This document shows, in pieces, positions 1 to 5,516 of a stretch of DNA of 13,310 nucleotides. Under the pieces are notes generated by a model. That model saw only the letters and a list, made by a program, of their open reading frames with translations. It did no database searches and had not been told where the DNA came from. The DNA comes from Methanocaldococcaceae archaeon (GTDB lineage Archaea; AGJL01; Methanococci; Methanococcales; Methanocaldococcaceae), in NCBI GenBank assembly GCA_027023665.1, contig JALVUY010000088.1:1-13310 (forward strand). Direction: 5' to 3'. Positions within the stretch are counted from its first letter, which is position 1, and the number at the start of each line of letters is the position of its first letter. Position numbers and translations under genes: made by a program.

Positions 1-27
1 ATAAATAGTTATCGAATAATATTAAAT

Positions 28-55
28 AATAAAAATTTAAAAATAAAAAAAAGTT
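28..55 (-). terminator. U-rich terminator after the enolase-like gene
   Basis: Read on the minus strand, the bases just after the stop codon are runs of 8, 5 and 5 T separated by a few A. There is no GC-rich stem. This fits the oligo-U termination used by archaeal RNA polymerase and suggests the long minus-strand gene string ends here. Confidence 0.5.
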
Positions 56-1003
56 TTAAAATCTTCTTATATTTGGATTAACTATAGTTCTCTCTATGTT
101 CCAAACTTCATTAAGCACATTTGAGGAAAGATTTGATCTCAAAAAAGGTACTTTAAAACTAACTGCTATATGAGCAAATGAGGAATTATTTCCAAATATT
201 ACTGGATAAAGTCCTTTATCCATAATGTAGTTTATATAATAATACATTTCGGTAATTGTTCCCATTTCATAAGGATATACTTTTACAAAGTCACTTTCCT
301 CATAAATAATATCCGTGCATAAAAATCCATCAAACTCTATGGGTTCTTCAACTTCTAAGTAGTCAATTTGAGACAAATCTTTATCTTTAGCAATTTCTTT
401 TTTAGTGCTAAGTCCTAATAAAACATCTAAATCTTCATCTTCCTTAAGTTCATCAATTATCTTTCTAATTTTTGGAATTTCGTCAAATATATTACTACAA
501 ACATATGCTCCATTAATATTTACAATTGAATAATCATTCATTAACTTCTTAGATAATGTTATATAGAAATTAACAATATCCTCTATAGATTCAGCCATAA
601 CAATTGGAATTAATTCATTATCATTTTTATCAACTAATATTCCAGATGCAACTATAGGCAAATCTGTTGTTAAAGCCCCTCCTAAAAATTTAAACAAAGG
701 AATATCTAAACTATTTGATGCCGCTCTTGCTATACTTATAGATATTCCCATAGCAACATTAGGATTGTTAGATGCTGAAGTTTCACAAATTAATGAATCT
801 ATAAAATCAATGTCAGTTGCAGGATATCCTATAAGTTCTGGAGCTATTACATTTTCAACATCAGCTATAGATTCTTCGGGATTATTTACATCAATAATAT
901 CATAACCTGCTGAAATGTTTGTCATTGTAGTTATCATCACTTTAATTTTGGCCCCTTTAAAAACTTTCTTTGCACTAATTTTTTCAATAATAACGTTTGT
1001 CAA
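56..1003 (-). CDS. Enolase-like protein, probable catalytically inactive paralogue
   Basis: The 315-residue protein shows scattered enolase signatures in the right order: IAPELIG (53-59), GISISIARAA (86-95) followed by LPIVASG-like sequence near 115-121, EVEEPIEFDG (217-226, matching the IEDP strand) and VKVYPYEMGTITE (240-252, matching IKVNQIGTLTE). Real enolases have about 420 residues. Missing here are the N-terminal SRGNPT and SGASTG loops, the GDD..VTN metal-ligand segment, and the SHRSGETED motif (here FGNNSSFAH, 270-278); the KTGS lysine region reads RSNLSS. It is therefore unlikely to convert 2-phosphoglycerate to phosphoenolpyruvate. It follows rpoK on the same strand, where active enolase lies in some other archaea. 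The start is TTG, set by GAGGTG at 1011-1016 with a 7-base spacer; an ATG inside that spacer is followed at once by a stop. The role is unknown. It could be a structural or regulatory pseudoenzyme. The family call is fairly firm and the loss of activity is inferred. Confidence 0.7.
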   Translation of the reverse strand: MTNVIIEKISAKKVFKGAKIKVMITTMTNISAGYDIIDVNNPEESIADVENVIAPELIGYPATDIDFIDSLICETSASNNPNVAMGISISIARAASNSLDIPLFKFLGGALTTDLPIVASGILVDKNDNELIPIVMAESIEDIVNFYITLSKKLMNDYSIVNINGAYVCSNIFDEIPKIRKIIDELKEDEDLDVLLGLSTKKEIAKDKDLSQIDYLEVEEPIEFDGFLCTDIIYEESDFVKVYPYEMGTITEMYYYINYIMDKGLYPVIFGNNSSFAHIAVSFKVPFLRSNLSSNVLNEVWNIERTIVNPNIRRF

Positions 1004-1041
1004 TTACATCCACCTCAATTAAATTAAAGATTAAAAAATAT

Positions 1042-1218
1042 TTACCATTTTATTGGCCTTATAGGTTTCAATGGAACTTTTCCTTGTTTAAGTTCTTCGT
1101 ATGCAATTTTTAATGAACTGTCTAAAGTTGTTTCAATTGTTGTATATGCACCATTTGATAACTGTAAACTTCTAGCCCCTAAAATTCTCGCAATTTCAAA
1201 TTTCGTTAATTTCAACAT
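1042..1218 (-). CDS. rpoK: DNA-directed RNA polymerase subunit K (RpoK, Rpb6/omega family)
   Basis: RpoK is the small subunit that clamps and stabilises the largest polymerase subunit, like bacterial omega and eukaryotic Rpb6. The 58-residue product has the family core: LTKFEIARILGARSLQL (4-20), then a helix with SLKIAYEELKQGKVP (35-49) and the terminal PLKPIRP. The ATG at 1216-1218 follows a GAGGTGAG binding site directly. An in-frame upstream extension would begin inside the tRNA-Pro gene, so I reject it. The mature tRNA end is 28 bases upstream, so 3' processing of the tRNA would give rpoK an mRNA with a very short leader that still holds its binding site. The gene follows rpoN and precedes the enolase-like gene. 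Confidence 0.93.
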   Translation of the reverse strand: MLKLTKFEIARILGARSLQLSNGAYTTIETTLDSSLKIAYEELKQGKVPLKPIRPIKW

Positions 1219-1246
1219 CTCACCTCTAAAACTAAATATATAAAAA

Positions 1247-1323
1247 TGGTGGGGCCGCCGGGACTTGAACCCGGGTCGCACGCCCCCCAAGCGCACAGGA
1301 TAACCAGGCTACCCCACGGCCCC
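1247..1323 (-). tRNA. tRNA-Pro (anticodon GGG), CCA encoded
   Basis: On the minus strand the acceptor stem GGGGCCG pairs fully with CGGCCCC. The D-arm has the usual AGCCTGGTTA core. The anticodon stem TGCGC pairs with GCGTG around the loop TTGGGGG, giving anticodon GGG at 1286-1288. The T-arm is CCGGG-TTCAAGT-CCCGG. The discriminator is A (1250) and CCA is encoded (1247-1249). There is no intron. The gene lies between rpoN and rpoK on the same strand, 39 bases after the rpoN stop, with no clear promoter of its own in that gap. It is probably cut out of the operon transcript. Five T follow the CCA. Confidence 0.95.
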
Positions 1324-1362
1324 ATAAGAATGTAAAATTTCTAAAGAACTAAAAATAATTTT

Positions 1363-1584
1363 TTATAAGAATTTTTCATCGTGAGCAATAATTTCATCTA
1401 TAATCTCTTTTCCATCTTCACTAATTCTATATGATATAAACATTCTTCTACAACAGTATTTTTTAATACCTAAATCATCCAATACTTCTTTTGGATTTTC
1501 TCCATTTAATATTCTTCTTTTATATTCATCAAAAACTTCGGCAATAACATTACCACAAGAAAAGCATCTAATTGGGAACATCAT
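1363..1584 (-). CDS. rpoN: DNA-directed RNA polymerase subunit N (RpoN, Rpb10 family)
   Basis: This is the zinc-binding assembly subunit that sits with subunits D and L in the polymerase platform. The 73-residue product carries the invariant zinc ligands: CFSCG (C7, C10) and the adjacent cysteines of YCCRRMF (C44, C45). Length and pattern are typical of archaeal RpoN. The start is the first ATG of an ATG-ATG pair, 4 bases after GGTGAT (1589-1594). An in-frame GTG slightly upstream is part of that binding site and is not used as the start here. rps9 is 64 bases upstream and tRNA-Pro follows. The second ATG (1579-1581) is the only serious alternative start. Confidence 0.95.
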   Translation of the reverse strand: MMFPIRCFSCGNVIAEVFDEYKRRILNGENPKEVLDDLGIKKYCCRRMFISYRISEDGKEIIDEIIAHDEKFL

Positions 1585-1648
1585 AATCATCACCCATTAT
1601 AAAAAGAAAATTAATGTAAGGTTATAATAGTATAATAAAGTAAAGAAT

Positions 1649-2071
1649 TTATCTGTAAGATTTTTGTCTCTTTGCTCTTGGACCTTTTGTAGATCTACTT
1701 GGTTTATGTGGCTCGGTTCTTCTTGCATCACTAACTAACAATGTTCTGTCGTAAGCTAAGAATTTATCTCTTAACTCTTTACTACCAGTAAATTCAACAA
1801 TTGCCTTACCAATAGCAGTTCTTGCGGCATCCATTTGTCCCATAACTCCTCCGCCTTTTACAGTAACATCTATATCCATCTGGCTAATAATTTCCTCTCC
1901 TGCTAATAATATTGGTTCCATTAATTTCATTCTTTTATACTTTGGTTCTATTAACTCAATTGGTATTTTGTTAATTCTTATTCTACCTTTTCCAGGTCTT
2001 GCTACAGCCCTTGCAATTGCCCTTTTTCTTTTACCAACTGTTAAAACTATTTTTTTATTTTGTTCTTCCAT
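1649..2071 (-). CDS. rps9: 30S ribosomal protein S9 (uS9)
   Basis: uS9 is a protein of the small-subunit head whose basic C-terminal tail reaches the P-site tRNA. The 140-residue product shows [12 protein letters not shown] (11-22), the GKGRIRIN strand, [19 protein letters not shown] (73-91), and the conserved [10 protein letters not shown] segment followed by a basic tail ending KSYR. The ATG is preceded by GAGGTGATTAA. The upstream rpl13 stop codon (TGA, 2081-2083) overlaps that binding site, which indicates tight co-transcription and possible translational coupling with rpl13. Confidence 0.96.
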   Translation of the reverse strand: MEEQNKKIVLTVGKRKRAIARAVARPGKGRIRINKIPIELIEPKYKRMKLMEPILLAGEEIISQMDIDVTVKGGGVMGQMDAARTAIGKAIVEFTGSKELRDKFLAYDRTLLVSDARRTEPHKPSRSTKGPRAKRQKSYR

Positions 2072-2080
2072 TTAATCACC

Positions 2081-2494
2081 TCAGAATTTCGCTCCTAAGT
2101 GTTTGCTTAACTCACCTAATGTAATATACTTTGTAGTGTTTAATGGATGAGATATTTTTTCATCAACTTGTAAATTTTTAGGATTGCCAACATAAACCTT
2201 AACTCTCTTAAAGGCCTCTCTACCTTTTGGCTTTTTATATGGAAGCATTTTTCTTATTGTTCTTCTTAATATATCATCAGGTCTTCTTGGAAACTTTGGA
2301 CCAAATCTTCTTGGATTAGCAACGTTTTTCTTTTCTCTCTCTTCTTGATATGTTTTTATAATCCAATCTCTATTACCAGTTATAATTACCTTTTCAGCAT
2401 TTACTATAACTATTTCTTCTCCTCTTAATACTCTCTTTGCTACTTCTGAAGCCAATCTTCCCAATATCGCTCCTTCAGCATCTATTACTGTCAT
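2081..2494 (-). CDS. rpl13: 50S ribosomal protein L13 (uL13)
   Basis: uL13 is a large-subunit protein needed early in 50S assembly. The 137-residue product has TVIDAEGAILGRLASEVAK (2-20), VNAEKVIITGN, and the central PRRFGPKFPRRPDDILRRTIRKMLPYKKPKG block typical of archaeal uL13. I place the start at the ATG 4 bases after GGTGAT (2499-2504). Farther upstream, in-frame TTG and GTG codons overlap the binding site and are not the start. Only 18 bases separate it from the rpl18e stop. The motif TAAAACACG at 2507-2515 includes that stop codon. Confidence 0.96.
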   Translation of the reverse strand: MTVIDAEGAILGRLASEVAKRVLRGEEIVIVNAEKVIITGNRDWIIKTYQEEREKKNVANPRRFGPKFPRRPDDILRRTIRKMLPYKKPKGREAFKRVKVYVGNPKNLQVDEKISHPLNTTKYITLGELSKHLGAKF

Positions 2495-2512
2495 TACTAT
2501 CACCAACGTGTT

Positions 2513-2875
2513 TTATGCCATAATTCTAACATTTGAACCTTTTGGATTTCTTTTTATTAATTCTTCAATAGTTATAGCCTCTCCTCCAGCCTCTTCAATC
2601 AACCTTTTTGCGTTTTCAGAAAATGCAAATGCAGCAACTATTACCTTATGATCTAATTTACCTGCTCCTAAAACCTTACCAGGAACTAAAACTATGTCTC
2701 CTTCCTTTGTGTATCTATTAATTTTACTTAAATTTACTTCAGCCCTTCTCCTTCTTGGCTTTGCCAACCTTCTTGCTATATCCTTCCAAATCTTTGCCTG
2801 ATTTTTATAACTTTCATATTTTAAAGTCTCAATTAACTTAACCAATCTTGGATTTGTTGCTCTAATCTTTTTCAT
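2513..2875 (-). CDS. rpl18e: 50S ribosomal protein L18e (eL18)
   Basis: eL18 is a large-subunit protein found in archaea and eukaryotes; its fold is related to bacterial L15. The 120-residue product begins [18 protein letters not shown] and has the family core [36 protein letters not shown] and [14 protein letters not shown], ending GSNVRIMA. The ATG lies 4 bases after GGTGAG (2880-2885). An in-frame GTG within that site would add three residues and is rejected. It is separated from rpoD by 82 AT-rich bases that contain a small hairpin and a palindrome, so an internal promoter is possible. Confidence 0.95.
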   Translation of the reverse strand: MKKIRATNPRLVKLIETLKYESYKNQAKIWKDIARRLAKPRRRRAEVNLSKINRYTKEGDIVLVPGKVLGAGKLDHKVIVAAFAFSENAKRLIEEAGGEAITIEELIKRNPKGSNVRIMA

Positions 2876-2892
2876 AATTCTCACCGTGTTTT

Positions 2893-2909
2893 AAACCTTT
2901 TTAAGGTTT
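2893..2909 (-). promoter_or_regulatory. Small hairpin in the rpl18e leader
   Basis: AAACCTT and AAGGTTT form a 7-bp stem with a 3-base loop, centred 26 bases before the rpl18e start codon. If transcribed it would lie just upstream of the ribosome binding site. It is short and AT-rich, so it may be weak at high growth temperature. A regulatory role is inferred only. Confidence 0.3.
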
Positions 2910-2917
2910 TAAAAAAT

Positions 2918-2947
2918 TTAATATTATAATATTTTAGGTATATTTTA
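2918..2947 (-). promoter_or_regulatory. Possible internal TATA region before rpl18e, with a 14-bp perfect palindrome
   Basis: The rpoD to rpl18e gap holds AATATTATAATATT at 2920-2933, a perfect palindrome, and a second AT box (AAAATATACC on the minus strand) at 2938-2947. Either could act as a TATA element giving a start site roughly 25 bases downstream, ahead of rpl18e. Because the gap is almost entirely A and T, chance matches are easy. Confidence 0.25.
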
Positions 2948-2957
2948 AGTTATTGTT

Positions 2958-3533
2958 TTATTCCTCAATTTGTTCCAGTTGTTTTAAAAAACATTCTGCC
3001 TTATTTTTTAATATTTTAACGGCCTCCTCTAATATTTCTTCAGCCTCCATTTGACCAAATGTTTCTACTAAAAATTCTACTTCATCTTCACTGATTTGTT
3101 TATAAACAGCATTGCATGGCTGCCATTTTGCATGAACCTTTCCAATACCTGGAACTGCATCACATTCAATCTGTATCTTTTGTCCTTTACTTAATTTTAC
3201 AATTGGAATATTTTTAAATGCTACTTCTCCATTATCAGATTTCAAATCTGATGAATAAACTACACATGGTCCTTCTTTTTCTAAGGTGAATTTTATAACT
3301 TCATTTTCTAATAATGGTTTTCCCTTAATTGGAACTAATCCCAATCTATGTGCTAAAATTTCATCATCCATTGATGAAGAATTCTCATATATATAAACAT
3401 CTTCAATAGCATAGGTTGGAACTTCAGAAATCATTATTCTTCTAATAGCATTAGAAAAAGATATTGGTGCTTTTAAAGAAAAAATAAAATTTTCACCAAT
3501 TCTTGTTTTTTTCTTCTCTTTAATTGTAATCAA
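2958..3533 (-). CDS. rpoD: DNA-directed RNA polymerase subunit D (RpoD, Rpb3/alpha family)
   Basis: Subunit D pairs with subunit L to form the alpha-like platform on which the polymerase assembles. The 191-residue product has the dimerisation motif FSNAIRRIMISEVPTYAIEDVYIYENSS (26-53), then DEILAHRLGLVPI (57-69) and the C-terminal FLVETFGQMEAEEIL (154-168). KWQPCNAVY (136-144) runs almost directly into the second half of the dimerisation domain, so the ferredoxin-like insert that binds iron-sulfur clusters in some archaeal D subunits is absent; no CxxCxxC motif is present. The start is TTG, set by AAGGTG at 3541-3546 with a 7-base spacer. The rps11 stop codon (3546-3548) touches this site, so translational coupling is likely. 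Confidence 0.96.
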   Translation of the reverse strand: MITIKEKKKTRIGENFIFSLKAPISFSNAIRRIMISEVPTYAIEDVYIYENSSSMDDEILAHRLGLVPIKGKPLLENEVIKFTLEKEGPCVVYSSDLKSDNGEVAFKNIPIVKLSKGQKIQIECDAVPGIGKVHAKWQPCNAVYKQISEDEVEFLVETFGQMEAEEILEEAVKILKNKAECFLKQLEQIEE

Positions 3534-3545
3534 AGGTTACCACCT

Positions 3546-3935
3546 TTATTTTTTAAACCTCTTCTTAGGAGTTGTACCATCGTGTGGTATTGGTGTAACA
3601 TCCTCAATTCTTCCTATTCTTAATCCAGATCTTGCTAATGCTCTAATAGCTGCCTGAGCTCCAGGTCCAGGATTTTTCTGACCACTACCTCCTGGAGCTC
3701 TAACTTTTATATGTATATTGTAAATACCTCTCTCTTTTAACATTTCAGCTAATTTGAATGCTGCCTGCATTGCCGCGTAAGGAGAACCTTCATCTCTCTG
3801 GTTTTTTGTAACCATCCCACCAGAAATTCTTGCTATAGTTTCTGCTCCAGTAATGTCTGTTGCATGAATTATAGTGTTGTTATAGGATGAATATATATGA
3901 ACAATCCCCCATTTTTCTTTTTTCTGTTCACTCAT
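3546..3935 (-). CDS. rps11: 30S ribosomal protein S11 (uS11)
   Basis: uS11 lies on the small-subunit platform near the mRNA exit and the 3' end of 16S rRNA. The 129-residue product has [22 protein letters not shown] (9-30), the [21 protein letters not shown] segment, the glycine/proline-rich [22 protein letters not shown], and the basic C-terminus [16 protein letters not shown]. It fits archaeal uS11 over its whole length. The ATG follows AAGGTGAAATACC. It lies between rps4 (24 bases upstream) and rpoD on one strand, the standard archaeal order. Confidence 0.97.
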   Translation of the reverse strand: MSEQKKEKWGIVHIYSSYNNTIIHATDITGAETIARISGGMVTKNQRDEGSPYAAMQAAFKLAEMLKERGIYNIHIKVRAPGGSGQKNPGPGAQAAIRALARSGLRIGRIEDVTPIPHDGTTPKKRFKK

Positions 3936-3959
3936 GGTATTTCACCTTATTATTTTAAT

Positions 3960-4529
3960 TTATTCATCAGTAGATTCTATTTTTTGTGTTTCTGTTTCTT
4001 CTAAACCTATAATTTTTGCTCTTTCTGGATGATTTGGATCGTTAAATGGAGAGTTTTTTGCATAGGTAATTTTATCTTCTTCTTCAACTGATACCATATA
4101 ACTTGGAGCAGTTACCACTCTTCCATTAACTGCTATGTGACCATGAACAATTAACTGCCTTGCTTGTTTAGGAGTTCTTGCCAATCCTTTTCTAAATACG
4201 AGTGTTTGTAATCTTCTCTCTAATATATCTTCAACTGTTAATGATAAGACATCATCAAGAGTAGGATTCTCTACTTTTAAAATACCATATCTTTTCAATA
4301 CATTAAATAGCTGAACAGCTTCTTTAGCCCCTTGTTCTGTTCTATCGCTAATTAATCTTCTTGCCTGTCTTCTATACTTTCTTAAAATTGTTTCAGCTTT
4401 CCAGACTTCTCTCTTTCTTCTTAACCCATATTTTCTACATAATTCTTTTTCTCTTTCAATTCTTTCTTTAATCCATGGGTGGTTAGGTGTTTCATAAGTC
4501 TTTTTAAATCTTCTTCTTGGATCTCCCAT
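3960..4529 (-). CDS. rps4: 30S ribosomal protein S4 (uS4)
   Basis: uS4 binds 16S rRNA early in 30S assembly and helps form the mRNA entry. The 189-residue product has an arginine/lysine-rich N-terminal part ([18 protein letters not shown], then [26 protein letters not shown]) and a clear S4 RNA-binding domain at about 105-155 ([32 protein letters not shown]). The C-terminal 30 residues are acidic and variable. This archaeal form lacks the zinc-binding N-terminus of many bacterial versions. The ATG follows AAAGGTGATTAA. The 58-base gap to rps13 contains a TATA-like TTTATAAAAC on the minus strand (4570-4579), so a minor internal promoter cannot be excluded. Confidence 0.96.
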   Translation of the reverse strand: MGDPRRRFKKTYETPNHPWIKERIEREKELCRKYGLRRKREVWKAETILRKYRRQARRLISDRTEQGAKEAVQLFNVLKRYGILKVENPTLDDVLSLTVEDILERRLQTLVFRKGLARTPKQARQLIVHGHIAVNGRVVTAPSYMVSVEEEDKITYAKNSPFNDPNHPERAKIIGLEETETQKIESTDE

Positions 4530-4587
4530 TTAATCACCTTTGTTAAATTTTTATTTAAATTTATGTTTGTTTTATAAACTTATTAGT

Positions 4588-5052
4588 TTATTTTTTTCTT
4601 CTTGAAACTCCAACAGTTTGTCCTCTTCTAAATGTACTTCTTGTTCTCTGTCCTCTACATGGCAATCCAAGCTCGTGTCTAATACCTCTGTAACATCTAA
4701 TTCTCTTTAACCTGTTAATGTCTTCTTGTTTTACAATCATTAAGTCACTTTCAATAACGTGTTTATCTTCTCCAGTAACATAATCTTTTCTTCTGTTAAA
4801 CATCCATGACGGAATTCCATATTTAGCAGGATCAGCCAATATTTCCTCAATTTTTTTAACTTCTTCTTCAGTTAAGTAACCTGCCAATTTGTTAGGGTCT
4901 AACTTAGCTACTCTTATAACAGCTCTTGCCATGGCTTCTCCGACACCGTATATGTCTTGGAGCGCCATTATTAACTTCTTATTACCATCTAAATCTGTTC
5001 TTGAAACTCTAATTAAGTATTTAAATTCAGAATTTTGCATATTTTCAGTCAA
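4588..5052 (-). CDS. rps13: 30S ribosomal protein S13 (uS13), TTG start
   Basis: uS13 is in the small-subunit head and makes bridges to the large subunit. The 154-residue product has the archaeal/eukaryotic S18-like layout: [16 protein letters not shown], the helix-hairpin-helix [20 protein letters not shown] (30-49), an acidic insert, and the C-terminal [16 protein letters not shown] (122-137) with a basic tail. The start is TTG at 5050-5052, because a strong GGAGGTG site (5058-5064) lies 5 bases ahead of it; the next ATG (residue 5) would be 17 bases from that site. It is the first protein gene after tRNA-Ser. Whether it is co-transcribed with the tRNA depends on the U-rich stretch between them. 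Confidence 0.95.
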   Translation of the reverse strand: MTENMQNSEFKYLIRVSRTDLDGNKKLIMALQDIYGVGEAMARAVIRVAKLDPNKLAGYLTEEEVKKIEEILADPAKYGIPSWMFNRRKDYVTGEDKHVIESDLMIVKQEDINRLKRIRCYRGIRHELGLPCRGQRTRSTFRRGQTVGVSRRKK

Positions 5053-5089
5053 GGTTGCACCTCCATAATTCGTGTTTTAATATATAACA

Positions 5090-5113
5090 ATTAAAACAAA
5101 AATAAAAAAATAA
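5090..5113 (-). terminator. U-rich tract after tRNA-Ser, possible partial terminator
   Basis: Directly after the encoded CCA the minus strand reads through T7, T5 and T4 runs separated by single bases. This could end some tRNA-Ser transcripts before rps13, or could be only an AT-rich spacer. The only TATA-like site between it and rps13 (5081-5088) would start transcription inside the rps13 binding site, so rps13 probably depends on read-through. Confidence 0.3.
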
Positions 5114-5114
5114 G

Positions 5115-5203
5115 TGGCGCGGAGGGGGGGATTTGAACCCCCGCGGGGCAAAGCCCCATGGGATCTCCAGTCCCACGCCTTGGCCGGGCTAGGCTACCTC
5201 CGC
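5115..5203 (-). tRNA. tRNA-Ser (anticodon GGA), CCA encoded
   Basis: On the minus strand the acceptor stem GCGGAGG pairs with CCTCCGC. The anticodon stem TGGGA/TCCCA encloses loop CTGGAGA, giving anticodon GGA at 5166-5168 (reads UCC and UCU). A long variable arm (GGGGC-TTT-GCCCC) marks it as a class II serine tRNA. The T-arm is GGGGG-TTCAAAT-CCCCC. The discriminator is G (5118), as expected for Ser, and CCA is encoded (5115-5117). No intron is seen. It leads the S13 ribosomal protein operon on the same strand. Confidence 0.96.
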
Positions 5204-5234
5204 TCAAAACCTATAACCGTGTTTTAGTACACCC

Positions 5235-5262
5235 TATATTATTATGATTATATTATTATGAT
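5235..5262. repeat. Tandem duplication of a 14-base unit
   Basis: TATATTATTATGAT occurs twice back to back (5235-5248 and 5249-5262), followed by a 4-base start of a third copy. It lies between the predicted promoter and the tRNA-Ser gene, so it would be in the transcribed leader. It looks like replication slippage in AT-rich DNA. Confidence 0.8.
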
Positions 5263-5304
5263 TATGTAAAACTTCTTATGCGATGATAATTAATGTCAAT
5301 TTTA

Positions 5305-5323
5305 CTTATATATTATTTTCGGT
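5305..5323 (-). promoter_or_regulatory. BRE/TATA promoter for tRNA-Ser and the S13 operon
   Basis: The minus strand reads ACCGAAAATAATATATAAG, close to the stable-RNA promoter box known from methanococci (purine-rich BRE, then TTTATATA-like). A start site about 25 bases downstream would be near 5280-5285, leaving a leader of about 80 bases to be removed by RNase P. It is the best promoter match in the window. Confidence 0.7.
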
Positions 5324-5454
5324 CTATAGATTTAAAAATTTATGTATTTTCATATAAAATAATATATAAATATACTGTTCAATTTAGAAACAAAAATAAA
5401 ATTACCTTCATATATTAAACCATACATATTAAACATTTTAATCTCAATTCCTAA

Positions 5455-5480
5455 TAGTATATATTATTATAAAAATTAAA
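5455..5480 (+). promoter_or_regulatory. Probable TATA region for the CBS/ParB-Cgi121-argJ unit
   Basis: AGTATATATTATTATAAAAATT offers overlapping TATA elements. From the one near 5466-5474 a start site would fall around 5495, just ahead of the GGGGA binding site at 5506-5510. Strong AT bias makes the exact box uncertain. Confidence 0.35.
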
Positions 5481-5516
5481 ATTTATAAATTACATTTAAT
5501 GGAACGGGGAATAAAT

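Larger units (their letters stand above)
5204..5498. other. Divergent AT-rich spacer without a gene
   Basis: These 295 bases separate tRNA-Ser (minus) from the CBS/ParB gene (plus). I find a good minus-strand promoter box, a 14-base tandem duplication, a copy of TAAAACACG at 5218-5226 (15 bases before the mature tRNA), and AT-rich plus-strand TATA candidates near 5455-5480. I find no open frame with a binding site and no tRNA-like or GC-rich RNA signal. Confidence 0.6.

Noticed and set aside
1284..1291. Reading the tRNA-Pro anticodon as TGG
   Set aside because: That register leaves a mismatch at the base of the anticodon stem. The GGG register gives five pairs and the normal D-arm spacing.
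1219..1296. An N-terminal extension of rpoK
   Set aside because: It would begin inside the tRNA-Pro gene, while a strong GAGGTGAG site stands directly before the internal ATG, and the resulting 58-residue protein has family length.
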